From the NCBI RefSeq assembly GCF_019925205.1, contig NC_083565.1, positions 1,593,001 through 1,657,000 of the forward strand: 64,000 nucleotides of DNA, given 5' to 3'. The stretch's first letter is position 1. The number at the start of each line of letters is the position of its first letter. Positions 52,001-63,014 of the stretch are shown here, one piece after another. The notes beneath the pieces were generated by a model. That model ran no database searches, was not told where the DNA came from, and saw nothing but the letters and a program-made list of their open reading frames with translations. Both the position numbers and the translations under genes were made by a program. This stretch comes from Metopolophium dirhodum (taxonomy: Eukaryota > Arthropoda > Insecta > Hemiptera > Aphididae).

Positions 52001-53856
52001 CTATCCAATGGTCTAAGGACACCTACATAAAACAATCCGTCTTACTCGAGTACTGCCATTATTGAACTTCCATAAGCATGTGTAGGATTAAGTACTCTTC
52101 AGTTGTAAAATATTGTTCGCTGTTATTCTTACGAAGGAATTCACAGAGTTTTTTGAAAATAATATCAAGTTTATTACCTACTGTGTGTTTAAGGTTTGTA
52201 TAAGTATTTAAATAATTTAAAGAATGATTATATAATAACTATCTATAATAGGGGTGGCCGCAAATTTATGAAGCTAGTAGTTTAAAGCGAGCCACATTGT
52301 TAAGAGATGTTTATAAAATTAAGACACATTTTTCATTTTATAACAAATGAAGGAACATTTATTTATTTATTTATAGAAATAACTTGGAGCCGCACGAAAC
52401 TAACTCAAGAGTCACATGCGGTTCGCAAGCCTTGTTGTGGCCACCCCTAATCTATAATCTGCTGCATTCGTCTTTTTCACATTAAACGATATTATTAAAA
52501 TGTACAGTGTATAGGTACACTCAAATTATGCGAAAAAACCTGTTTTAATAAAGTCGTTATTTCGAATTCCAAGAGGAAAGCGTTTAACGTTTTATCGATG
52601 AACGCCAACAGCTGCACCTAAGGGTTTCGACCAGCGTTTTATTCAAATCGAATTTAATATTATTTTCGCCACAAATGCCGGTAAAATACAATCGTACAAA
52701 TTCCGGTCGATTACGAGGACGAATAATAATAATAATTCTAATATAAAAAGTTAATTTCCTGTTGAAGCATCACCAACGCTACTGACGGCAAGGCCGTATG
52801 CATGAAGATGTTACTACATTGGGCATGAAATGTAATTCGAAAAGTCTGCTCCTACAATATATATATATATATATTGTATACCTAGCCGTGATAGATGATA
52901 TATGGTAGCGCTATTATAATACGATCATTTCGTACGTGCACATATTATAATATATATTATTATATACAATATTATACACATATATATGTTTATGCGTCCC
53001 GTCTATTTATACGACTAACCACTACATGACGTCAAATTTGAATATTAATATACGTTTCTATCACGAAGCCAATTTTTTTTTTTTAAATCTTTGGGTTTAA
53101 TATTATTTAAACTTATAAAAATACGCGTGCGCCCGTGTGTGTTTGCGCATAAGGAATTCTGCTAGAAAAAATAACGCGTGCACGGCTCAAGGATAACGGA
53201 CTATTCTGACTAGAGAAAAATGTCTATTCGTATCTTTAAAAGTAATCATAGTCTCGGGCGAAACGCATAATATTCGCAATGTTTGGAGTTTTCGATCTGC
53301 GGTCGACGTGATATTATTTGTTATTACTTATTGTGAATTATTGCGGATTGTGATATCGTCGTATCCTCTGTGCGTTTATTAGCTGGTTGGTCTCGGATAC
53401 CCGTAAAAAATCATAATAAAACCGCAATAACATTATAATAATATATGGTATGCCGTCGCGTTCGGTTTGACCGGTTTTCGACGAGATCGTGACGATTCGC
53501 CTGCACAAAGAGACGCAATATTTAAGACGCGTTTATAATATTACGAGGTGACGTAATATACCATCGTCGCGTATATTTTATCCATCGAGATTTTTCCACC
53601 GTGTACCGGGGAATTAAATCGATGTAAAATCATATCGTTCGACGTTACTATTAACGCGACGTAAGTACGTAGGTTTCTGACGAGTTCCGCGATTTTTCGT
53701 CGGTGAGAGTATTATAAAATAGTAGGTAGGTATATTTTATAAATTGTACACCGATCACGTATAGATAAATAAATCGATAAAATAACATGTATAATCGAAA
53801 CGAAAAACCGTAAAAAATGTAAAATGTGTACACTCACCTCCTCCCAAGTTAAACAT
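37040..53856 (-). CDS. Unrecognised amphipathic-helix protein with C-terminal CaaX box
   Basis: Exons, in gene order: 53838-53856, 51583-51662, 48549-48692, 48218-48298, 47500-47580, 46810-47313, 39125-39439, 37040-37186; 456 residues. Phases agree at every junction, and six of the junctions fall between codons. Residues 1-81 are Lys/Glu/Ala-rich helix (AKAEELVEEKKHAATSLLEK), resembling LEA-type repeats. Residues 82-135 are two 27-residue Gly-rich exons, each with a GS/NSIG-like hydrophobic helix. Residues 136-230 carry many Val/Thr/Lys heptads (HQVTDKVHTAADG), 234-262 a Gly-Met repeat (SAMGGMTSAMGG), and 264-300 a hydrophobic stretch. A Pro/Ala linker precedes a second amphipathic segment (304-408). 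The end, GLFGCKLGCCTIM, is a CaaX box (CTIM, farnesyl type) with three nearby Cys that could be acylated, so I infer membrane anchoring. I do not recognise the family. The last two coding exons are far more GC-rich than the rest. Two stop/donor overlaps suggest isoforms. Confidence 0.7.
37379..37553. mobile_element. pogo/Tigger-like MITE, 175 bp
   Basis: Lies past the penultimate-to-last intron boundary of the CaaX-tail gene, in the intron. The ends 'cagcgaaactt' and 'agtttcgctg' are inverted copies. The phrase 'ccgaataacgaattt' near the left end matches 'taaaacgaattttt' near the right end only loosely, as in Tigger-type termini. A TA lies at the left junction. Confidence 0.5.
37591..37716. 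repeat. GC-rich fold-back repeat
   Basis: The left arm (37591-37636) and right arm (37678-37716) form an imperfect inverted repeat. The best paired part is gatatccctc against gagggatatc, with 'cagaac' and 'gttctg' at the outer ends. Much more GC-rich than the surroundings. No terminal duplication seen. Confidence 0.5.
38038..38163. mobile_element. 126-bp MITE flanked by TATA
   Basis: The termini 'cagagtgtaac' and 'gttacactctg' are perfect inverted copies, and further inward 'gaaatagctgac' pairs imperfectly with 'gtcagtctattttc'. TATA lies on each side, consistent with TA-targeting insertion. In an intron of the CaaX-tail gene. Confidence 0.7.
38178..38431. mobile_element. hAT-type MITE remnant
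   Basis: The left end 'gcgtttctcaatcc' and the right end 'ggggttgagaaacact' match the hAT terminal consensus seen in other copies here. The 8-bp flanks do not match, so it is older or rearranged. It lies only 14 bases past another MITE. Confidence 0.5.
39581..39664. mobile_element. 84-bp pogo/Tigger-like MITE
   Basis: The left end 'cagtgaaacct' pairs with the right end 'aggtctcgctg', and inner 'ggacatctccaaatagcgga' pairs with 'gtccggtatattaga' imperfectly. It sits 141 bases upstream (on the minus strand) of the 315-bp coding exon at 39125-39439. Confidence 0.5.
41063..41727. mobile_element. 665-bp nonautonomous element with TA duplication
   Basis: The ends 'ccgggtgatccgtttaacgt' and, on the minus strand, 'ctgggtgatacatttaatgt' match at 16 of 20 positions. 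TA flanks each end, the duplication made by Tc1/mariner-type transposases. No open frame is present. A diverged relative lies near 35 kb. Confidence 0.7.
44380..44636. repeat. Copy of a dispersed AT-rich repeat family
   Basis: The phrase 'ttttttcctttggtaataaa' followed by 'ttaactcaaattctgat' recurs with changes near 60420-60452. Related ends such as 'gattcactaagcatactcat' appear near 61925, near 60390 and, inverted, near 63470. I cannot set exact limits or a transposon class. Confidence 0.35.
44857..44908. repeat. Perfect 52-bp palindrome
   Basis: Two 26-base arms with no spacer, centred between 44882 and 44883. The arm contains acaacgtgaacggctttata. Each arm is mostly unique GC-containing sequence, not simple AT repeat. 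It lies in the 7.4-kb intron of the CaaX-tail gene. Confidence 0.9.
46949..47011 (-). repeat. Three tandem 21-bp coding repeats
   Basis: Inside the 504-bp exon of the CaaX-tail gene, a 21-base unit encoding roughly SAMGG(M/I)T is repeated three times in a row with few changes, making the Gly/Met-rich segment. Unit slippage here would change protein length in steps of seven residues without shifting the frame. Confidence 0.7.
50486..51142. mobile_element. 657-bp fold-back element with ~280-bp arms
   Basis: The ends are 'aactcagtttgtgaagtaaa' and its inverse. The arms pair over about 280 bases with few mismatches (for example 'ttgttgtctccgtcttacac' on the left, inverted near 50990), leaving a spacer of about 110 bases. 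A reading frame inside (50520-50831, minus) is only arm sequence. Lies in an intron of the CaaX-tail gene. No clear target duplication. Confidence 0.85.
52249..52449. mobile_element. hAT-type MITE, 201 bp, perfect 8-bp duplication
   Basis: Termini 'taggggtggccgcaa' and 'ttgtggccaccccta' are inverted copies with one mismatch. The flanking 8-mers at 52241-52248 and 52450-52457 are identical (atctataa). In the first intron of the CaaX-tail gene. Confidence 0.9.
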
Positions 53857-54180
53857 GTTGGATGTGAATTCGGTTAGCCGCGCAAGTACAGTTTAAAATA
53901 ATATATAATTACAATACGATGTATTTAATGATTCGTTTTTTAAATATAGTGCGCGTGCTGTTGCGACGACGGTACGCTCGACAATGTCCGTCCAAATATA
54001 ACAGACTCGAAGTTAAATATCCGGGGCCGCTGGCGGGTGTTCTCTCGTGACCTTGGTTACTCGAGCGCGCGCCGCCGCCGCCACCGCCGCCTCCGTTACC
54101 GCCGCCATAGCGCCGCCAAAACACAAAATCGATAAATCGCCGCCTCATACCTATATAATACTATTTTGTGCGTGCACATC
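53857..54180 (-). promoter_or_regulatory. GC-rich 5' region of the CaaX-tail gene
   Basis: Directly upstream of the first ATG the base composition rises sharply, with several CpGs and a run of GCC triplets near 54068-54108. This fits a 5' UTR and promoter. The frame covering 53909-54148 on this strand encodes a poly-Gly tract from the triplet run and is not taken as a gene. No TATA box was identified. Confidence 0.45.
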
Positions 54181-55346
54181 TAAAACGCACACAACTCACA
54201 CGCAGATGATATTATATTCTTAGGTTCGTTATTTGGGCGGTGTAGCGTCTGCACTCTGCAGCGCTGCAGCTGCGATCCTAATGCATTAGTGCAACTATAT
54301 ATTATAATATAGGAGAGGTTAACATTTAGCCCCCCTCCCCTCCCCCTATATGTCTTAAACAGTGTTAAAGGCCTGCCGGGAAATCGTTTGTGCCTATATT
54401 AAATAATATACAGTTTATTGATAGGTTTATTGTATTACATTACATGATATTCTGTATTATTGAAAGCTCTTCTTTGTCGAGACACGCGGTTATACGGTCG
54501 AGTGTTCCACCGTGTTATATACAGTATGTATACAGTATACCTTGTAACCACATTTGGCAATCATATTATAAGTACAATATTATTCAGAGCGATATATCAA
54601 ATACAACGACTAATTAAGCAATTTTAAATAAATTTGCAATATCAGAAATATGAATGTGCACCAACTTATACAATTATTATTATAATGTTAAGGTAGGTAC
54701 AGTATGTCTTGAAAAATATTTTTTTTATTCTGTCTGCACTCTGGAGTGTTAATAGTGAATTATTTTTAATTTTTGTTTAGTTGGAGAGAAGGTTGGGAGC
54801 TTTACCTGTTTACTTGAATTAATTGTTTAATGGGACTTTATCCACCCTTCCCCCAGATCTACCATAATTGTGCCAATAATCAGTTCTCTAATTGTAAAAT
54901 TAATGAATGTGGACTGTAAGACTTGAAAGGGTTAAACTCAACTTAACTTGTTGTTGGCCACACACCCCAAACAACACTTATTAAAAAATAATAAAAATAA
55001 ACTTATACGATTATGCCAGTAAGTGGCAGTAAAAACTATACTTATAAGTTATAAGCAATTAAAATAAATATGTTTTTTTATAATATTAAAAATAATTTAA
55101 ATTTATTAGTTGAATATTCATTTATATTTGTTAAATTACAATTAAACTACATTTTGTATATTTTATTCACAGTTCACTATTATGTTGTAATGCAGTTGGC
55201 AGTTGCAGTATCATAATAGAAATAAGTTGTAATCATATTCAGTAAAATTGTACGGAAAAAAAAATTGCAAAAAAAATATTTTGGAAAAAGAACGTCCTCC
55301 AGTTCTAATGAAAATAATTAGTAGGGGTGCTATCAATATATATAAT

Positions 55347-56184
55347 CAGGGACGGATTTACCCATAGGCCACCAAGGCACGTGTCTAAGGCTCAATATTT
55401 TTTGGGGCGCAATTTCGATTATGGTTATAGAGACTAGAGTGCTCACCACTTTAATCAGTGCCTATACCTGGCTACCTATAAGAAAACATTAATTACAATA
55501 TTAAAGATTAAACATGGGAGCACGCTTAGTTCTGTAGTCGGGATTGGTAAATTGGGTCCCGAAAAAAAAAAGGTAGTAGGTAAGTTGAGTCCCGGATAAA
55601 AAAGGTTGTAGGTAAGTTGAGTCCCGGAAAAAAATATATAAATTAAAATATATGTGGTTTTTATAAAATTATGTTCTAAATAAATAATATATGGTATAAA
55701 TGATTAAAAAATTGTGTACCGGGAAAAAAATGTCAATACGCTAAATAATATTATAGTACGTAAAATTTTACAATATATGGTATACATAATTAAAAAATTG
55801 TGTACCGGGAAAAAATGTTAATACGCTAAATGATATAGTACGTCAAATTTTACAAAAAATATTTAAAAATATTATGCTTTAGGTAAAAACTTAAATGATA
55901 AACATTTAACAAATTCTAATCGAGTTATTATATTATTAGTATATTTCATCATTAATTGTTCTCTTAAGTATTTTTCTTTACCGAGCGTGATTTTCTTTTT
56001 TTGTATTGTACTTCGTAGTTTAATATGCTGGGATATGCTTATAACCGGGACCCAACTTACCTATTACCTTTTTATATCCGGGATTCAACTTACCGCTTTC
56101 AAAACGAACCCAAATTATCGCGGACCCAATTTACCTAGCTCCGCTGTAGTGCCTAGTGGCGGAAAAATGGTAAGTTCGCCCCTG
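55347..56184. mobile_element. hAT-type element carrying a nested palindromic element
   Basis: The left end 'cagggacggatttacc' and the right end (minus strand) 'caggggcgaacttacc' match at 13 of 16 positions. The 8-bp duplication tatataat is perfect at 55339-55346 and 56185-56192. The interior (about 55530-56150) is itself an imperfect inverted repeat built from tandem 'ggtaagttgagtcccgg' units on the left and inverted copies on the right. Confidence 0.85.
55530..56150. repeat. Nested inverted-repeat unit with internal tandem repeats
   Basis: 'ggtaaattgggtcccg' and two 'ggtaagttgagtcccgg' units near 55548-55628 are mirrored by 'gggacccaacttacc' and 'ggacccaatttacc' near 56046-56135. Between them, a unit of about 90 bases beginning 'attgtgtaccgggaaaaa' occurs twice. 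Outer text 'ctgtagt' occurs at both junctions. It looks like a second element inserted in the hAT copy. Confidence 0.6.
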
Positions 56185-57699
56185 TATATAATAGTATTAT
56201 ATTATGGTATATACTATGATACTATATACCTACCTATTATAAAAAGAAAAATAGTAGAGTAGGAGCCGTCCGCCCTGTCACTCGCATCGATTCAAGCACT
56301 GCCAATGATCGAGGTATGACATGTATGACATGTACAGGTATATTGTATTCATGCGTTATACTCTATTTCATCTGCTAAAATAATAAAAATCGACACCTCC
56401 GAGCTATTGTTACACGTGTCGCCGATTGCCAGTTCAACAATATTAATTTTAATCATATTAGCGTCGACAGATTATATATATTAGGTATATATATTATATA
56501 CCTAGTCAATTTTCATAGAGGTATATTTTTTTACCAGCTGCGCGGATCGTTTTCATAATCATAAAAATATCGTCGTTGTTGTTCTTTTGTTCAAAACGAT
56601 GATTCCACTGCATATTATTATTATTTGTGTATTCCAGACGAACGAGGTCGTCATCGATATACTATACATCCATTATATATAAATACACACGGTCACCTGC
56701 GTCGTAGATTGACCGTTCGGCGGACGTACTGTTATCCAATACTCTTAGGTGTACATATTATATATCTACGCGTGCAGAATTACGAAGGTAGTGAAACACC
56801 TACACCACGACTTGACGGGGAAAATATTTTTAAATATACATAATACGCATAATCTGTATATCAGAATATATACGCGTATTGTGTCTTGTGTGCATAATAA
56901 TTATGACGCAATGTGTAGGTACGCACATAACCCGTGCGAACCCAGTGGTGTGGTGACTAGTGAGTGATGGTGTTTTTACTACACTGGCAAAACAAAATAT
57001 TAATTTATACAATTATACAGTTATTACTTATTACCTACCTATCACATTATAACCATTTATCAATTATTCAAATACCAAGTAAACACAACTATACATTTTC
57101 ATGCCAATATTATACGCTATAATATATACATTCTGTGTAATAAATTATAATAATACAAAAAGATAACCCTCCTCCTCCCCCTCCCTAAAGTTTTTACCAA
57201 TACCCTGGCACAGTGCACATGATTTAGCCCTAATTATATGCTAACCATACCAGTATGCACTTTTCCACTGAATGCATGATTGTATATGCAAGTAACGAGA
57301 ATATACCTTGTCATTGAACAAACGGTAAGTATAACTGCAGTAATGGAAGTGTTAAATTCAGTTATTATTAAATTAGTAATGATTTATTGGTAGTAAAATA
57401 GTTGAGACATTTCACAATTGTATTTGAACTTTGATAAATGATATTTGCTAATACTATTATTATTTAAATTATAGTATAAAAAAATAATATGTATAGGAAC
57501 CTATTATAGATTTTATGATTTTTAATTTTGGTTTTTGAGATTAGATAATTTATAAGGAGAATAAATATTTTTTCAAGTATATTTTATGATATTAAGGTGA
57601 GTAAAATTATTTATATATAACCTATTTACGTGGGATCTTGCTTTAAATTTTCAATCCTTAGCTATGAAAGTTAAACATTTTATAAATTTTTAACTATAA

Positions 57700-57965
57700 A
57701 ATTATTATTAAATTTTAAATGTGATAAATTTTGTCAAAATTTGAACTTTAAATGCTTATAAAAAAATTGTGCCTATGTATTTTTAATATTTTTCAACTGC
57801 TATTGTAACGATATATCAGGAGCCTTGCATTACATTTTCACGCTACCCAACAAATAAAATTTTATTGATATTTATAGAAAAAAAAAAAAGAAAAAATTGA
57901 AAACTGACAATGTCCGTAAACAGCTTAAAAAGAGTCAAATTATTTTATAAATTTTATCGTGTCCA
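57700..57965 (-). repeat. Inverted copy of the 30-kb interspersed repeat
   Basis: Phrases such as 'aatgcttataaaaaaattgt' and 'acagcttaaaaagagtcaaa' correspond, inverted and diverged, to the text of the long copy near 30.3-30.5 kb ('gactcgttttgagctgttta'). Boundaries approximate. Confidence 0.4.
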
Positions 57966-60900
57966 CTCGGGGTGTTACAACCGTGATTGCCTAACTATGA
58001 ATATCAGCAATCAGCATATTATATGACAATGTTAGTTGTTGATTTCAATCGATAAAAATAAATAATAATACTAGGTTTATTACGGACAACATAAAACTTT
58101 TATTAAGTAACAATATTGACCTTTTTATAAGAAATAAATAACTATAAAATAGTTAATTATATTATAATTTATACAAATTACTAATATATTTAACTATACA
58201 TCGGTCAATAAGCATATTTTCATTAAATCTGAAACCCGCACTGGCCAGTGGCCACTAGTGCATATTTTTATCTGATATTTTATCACATTACTATTATCAT
58301 TTATCACGGATTAATTAAAACAAGAATGATGAATACTATGGATGTATACTTGATTAATTTATAATACATAATATCATAAACGTAATGGTTCAATCATTAA
58401 CTTATCGTATTACACTTTTCTTTTTTTTGTTTGTGTTTGGAATCAATGAAATATGGGGGGGAACTATAACCCTGTGAGCCATTATCCAAGGCTCCAACAT
58501 CTAATTACTTGTTAGTTATTAGTAAAGTTATTCCTATTGATTCAAAATTCTTAATTACTAATTATTTAGTAGATATTTACAACAAATGTATTAGTACTTA
58601 GTATAGTAACGTCAAATGTTCTTCACCCCTAAGACCCCGGCCCTGACAGTCAATATTATATTGAGTTGGGCTGGTGAGCTTACCATACTAGCACACCTGC
58701 AGGCCAGTTCACCCTTGGATTAAGTTTAGCAGGTAACCTTTAACTGAATAACCTAAAAAAAATTCTGGATTCACCACTGTCTAGTGTTAACTTATTAAAT
58801 GTAAGTAATGCTAAATTAATCAGAAGAATGAATATACTTATTAATTTAAATAAAACAATATTATATAATATTCTTAAAATGCAATGATTTTATACGGATA
58901 TTAATATAGACTATTTTAAATTTTAATTAACAATTAAAAGAACACTAAATACTTAATATTAAATACCTATACAAGTTTATGTGTAGGTATATTGTGAAAA
59001 ATATTGTAAATATATCTCTTAATGAGTCTTAAGCTATTTAATAATCATAATGTAATACAAAAATGTGATGTTCACTGCAGTGATAACTTTTATTCTAATA
59101 TAATATTTTTATTTTTATCTCTAGGTTTTATCTAATTTGGATTATTTATACATTATTGTATTAATGATGTATCATTTTTTATTATTTTATTAATTTATCC
59201 CAGACAAAACATTTTATTTTATACTTAAATAATTTTAAACTAAAGACTAACATTGTAATAATTGTTTGATCGGTATTGTAAAAATAGTTAATTCAATACC
59301 TACGTATAGAATTATTTTAATAATTTAGATTATACAAATAAATAAAATTTATGTTTCAAATCTGACAGTATTTTGCGTTATTATAATAATATAGTTAGGG
59401 TTCTTTTGTTGAAAACACGTTTAAAACATTAAAAAAACATATTGATTTTGTTTTAAACATCAATAAAAAACAATATTTTTGGTAAATTTTAAATTAAAAT
59501 AATGATTGTTTTTTTTATATGGTTAAAACGTATTTGTTTTTGTTATACTTAAAGCGACACCAACTAAATATTTTTATAAGTAGGTAGGTTGTAGATACTA
59601 TACTTTTATAGTTACCTATATAAAAATCATGACCTTATATAATAATATACCTCTAAATTTGAAACAATATAATGTAAAACGTAAATATATTTTATCATTC
59701 AATTTAACTAGGGATTTATTTTTACATTCTGTAAAGTCGACTACTGCATTGCGGCATACCACATTTTCGGTTGACTGTATAGTTTTTGATGCGATCTAAT
59801 ATTTTTATGAAACGTACGTATCCTGGTATCCCGCTGCAACTTAAGTAGCTAACAAATACCTCCATAAAATTATAAAACTTAATAATTCAAAAAGTATTTG
59901 ATTTTCGTTGAAATAATTAGTAATAAATATTAAATAGTAAGTAAAAGTAAAAATAAATAATTGCATAATATGCATGTATATGTTATTATACAACCAATGT
60001 AACCTTCCTGAAACATAAAAATAAAAATCGAAATACCGAATTAAATATTATTCGTAGCAACTTATTTGGGTTTTTATTATTTAATCTATAAAATGATGAA
60101 AGTTTTCTTATTTTAAGTTGTGTATACCAAATATAGCAAATGATAGAAGGAAGGGGAGGCACCGTATATTTCCATAAATATTGCTAACACAGTAAACAGA
60201 AAAATGTTCCCACTACAAATAAAATATTATAGAATATAGAGAATTGTGATGGTTTAAATCTTATGATAAAAAATTAAAATGTAATTTCCTCGTACTCGTC
60301 ATAATAGGTATCCTTGTTTTAATTGTCTGGGATTACAATTATACAGAAACATATGTTTTATTATTTCTTGATTATGTCGAATAGCAAGTGATTCACCAAA
60401 CATGCTCATTACTAATTTTTTCCTTTAATAATAAACTTATAAAAATTCTGATTTTTTTTAATTATAAGGTTTATTGTAGAACTATATTTTTTAAATACTC
60501 AGATTTTTATACCGTTTAAAGAGTGTCACTAACACATCTTTTTTTTTCAAAGTGGGCAAATCTTTTTTTCTTGTGAATTGTTAATGTTAAATAGATGATT
60601 TTTTTTTTTAAACGTTGATGTATCCAACTCAACATTTATCACATAGTTTTTGAGTTAATAAAATGTTGTACTAAGGTTGTACATAAAAATGGTTTTACAA
60701 AAATATAAAATTAATGTAGTATTTAATTTATTTCGTATTATACTCATTATTACTCAGACAATTTATAAAAATTTTAGATTAATATAATTAGGTACATTAA
60801 TATTTAACTAACTATAGGCTCATAACCTAAATATCTAAAGATAAATAGGTAACTCAAAAACTTCTCATTCGAATATCGATTTATTCACATTAATATTTTA

Positions 60901-62186
60901 CAAAATGTCATCGATTTAATAATTTACAGTAAAAACGGTAAAGAGAAAAAAATAAATTGAAACCTCCACTTTGTACACTAAAAACTAAATATTTGAAAAT
61001 ATGAACCTTGCAGTAAATTAATCTTTTCCAAGAATCAGAATTTTATTTAATGCATTATTATGGGAGACATATGAATCAATCACTGCAAATTCTAATACTC
61101 TATGTATTATTATAGTATTATACTGCACTACACGTCATAATAACTATAAGGCTCAAAATATTATATAGGTATTTAAATTTAAGATATTATTATAACCGAC
61201 GTTATCACTTTATTTATATTATATATTATAATTTGAAAATATATTCAATGCATTTGTCATTATTAAGAAAAATACGATATCCTCCATTGTAAGTTTTCAC
61301 ATAATATGGGAAAATATGAAGATACGTATTTGAAAACATATTGTAAAATAAAAAATAAAAAATGCAATACTTTTAAAAATAAGTCAATCGTATTTAAAAA
61401 AAAATACTTTTAGATATTTACCTATAGTTATAAATAATACATTAATATAAATCATGGCAATAATAATTGATAGTAATTTAGTAAGAAAGTAAATAATTTC
61501 ATAATAATTCAAGTAAATTAATAAAGTAAAGACTGTTACTAAATTAGATTTTGAACTCTTATTTTTAAATTGGTATAAGAAATAACCTTTGTAGGTAGCT
61601 GCTGTGATAACTTCAACCTATTTAATATTATTCCGATATTTTTTATTTCCTCAACCATCATTGTAATTAATCAAATAACAAACATTAAAGGGCAAAAGCT
61701 CATATTATAATTAATTGATAAATAAATAGGTACTCATGCTGTGGATAATAATATCATGAAATTCGCAGCAAGTTAAAATTACAAGCTTATAATCTAATTA
61801 TAAACTTTTATTTCAAAAAGTAATAAATATAATATATGGTTAGAACTTATTAATTAAATGCTGATCAACGTAATTTGTGAGTTTTTAAACAACCAATTTA
61901 ATAAACGTATTATGTATACAGAATGATTCACTAAGCATACTCATTCCTGTTTATTCTCTTAAGAATGAATTTATTTAAATTCTAATTTTTGGAATTTTTA
62001 AAAGGACAATATTTTCAAATAGTTAAATTATTATGGTTTTTTTACTGTACAATTTTAAGCCGGTTATTTTTTTAAAAGATTTCTATTAACATTATATTAT
62101 ATTATAATATATTATATTTGATTATATCTACATTCAAATTTTCACGATTAGTTTCTTATAGTTATTAAAATGTATATAATTAGGTC

Positions 62187-63014
62187 CAGGGCCGTGTTAA
62201 GGGGGGGGGGGGGGTGCAAAGGGGTAATTTGCCCCCGGGCGCCACAGCTTGGTAAAATCAAGGGGCGCCTCGAGCTTGAGAAACCGTTGTTGCCAGTTGC
62301 CTGTTGGTGACTCCTCAATTTATATTTAATAAAAATTTTAATGAAAAAATTACGATGATTACTTCTTTAGTTATATATTTAGAAATATTCTTTTGTCGTA
62401 CCGATAATAAAATAAAAATTAATCGAATTCAATTTTATGTAGATACTAAGGATACTAAAAATAATGATATAATAAACTGGTGAACTGGTCACAAACTTCT
62501 TATCGCGAGTTATTTATACTCGCACAGGTTTTCCGATGAGTGACTACTGAGTTGTGGCCCTCTAACCATAATAATTAATAAATTTGGTAAAGGGAAAGCG
62601 AGAAAAAAAATTGTATAATTTGTTTATGTAATGCATATTTAATTGAATATAACTAAATTAAATTTAGATAAAGTTTTCAACATTATAACTATATATGATA
62701 GCTTAATAAACTTATTACCCATTAAATCTATGTTAAGGTATTGTAATGCACATTTAAAATTAACCAAATTAGTCATTTCAGTTCTATTTGTCTTATGTCA
62801 ACACAACATCAGGGATCAGGATCATCAGACAATTAAAAATATAGATGATAATCTTTGGAGTCTCCAAAAAAAAGTCATCCTATACTCCTTCGCATACCTG
62901 AAATACTAAATAACGTGCGAGGTAGTCAATAAGAGGATGATATAAAGAAGAGAGGGGGACTGGGGCGCTTAAAAATGAGTGCCCCTGGGCGCCAAAAAGC
63001 TTAACACGGCCCTG
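62187..63014. mobile_element. hAT-type element, 828 bp, perfect 15-bp termini
   Basis: The ends 'cagggccgtgttaag' and 'cttaacacggccctg' are perfect inverted copies. Flanking 8-mers attaggtc and cttaggtt agree at 6 of 8. 'gcgcc'-rich text near both ends ('gggcgcc') resembles elements whose full-length relatives encode MYM-type zinc-finger hAT transposases (from memory). The frame at 62643-62909 inside it has no transposase motif that I recognise. Confidence 0.8.

Noticed and set aside
53909..54148. Gly-rich frame on the minus strand
   Set aside because: Comes from a GCC triplet run in the likely 5' region; no splice partner or family match.
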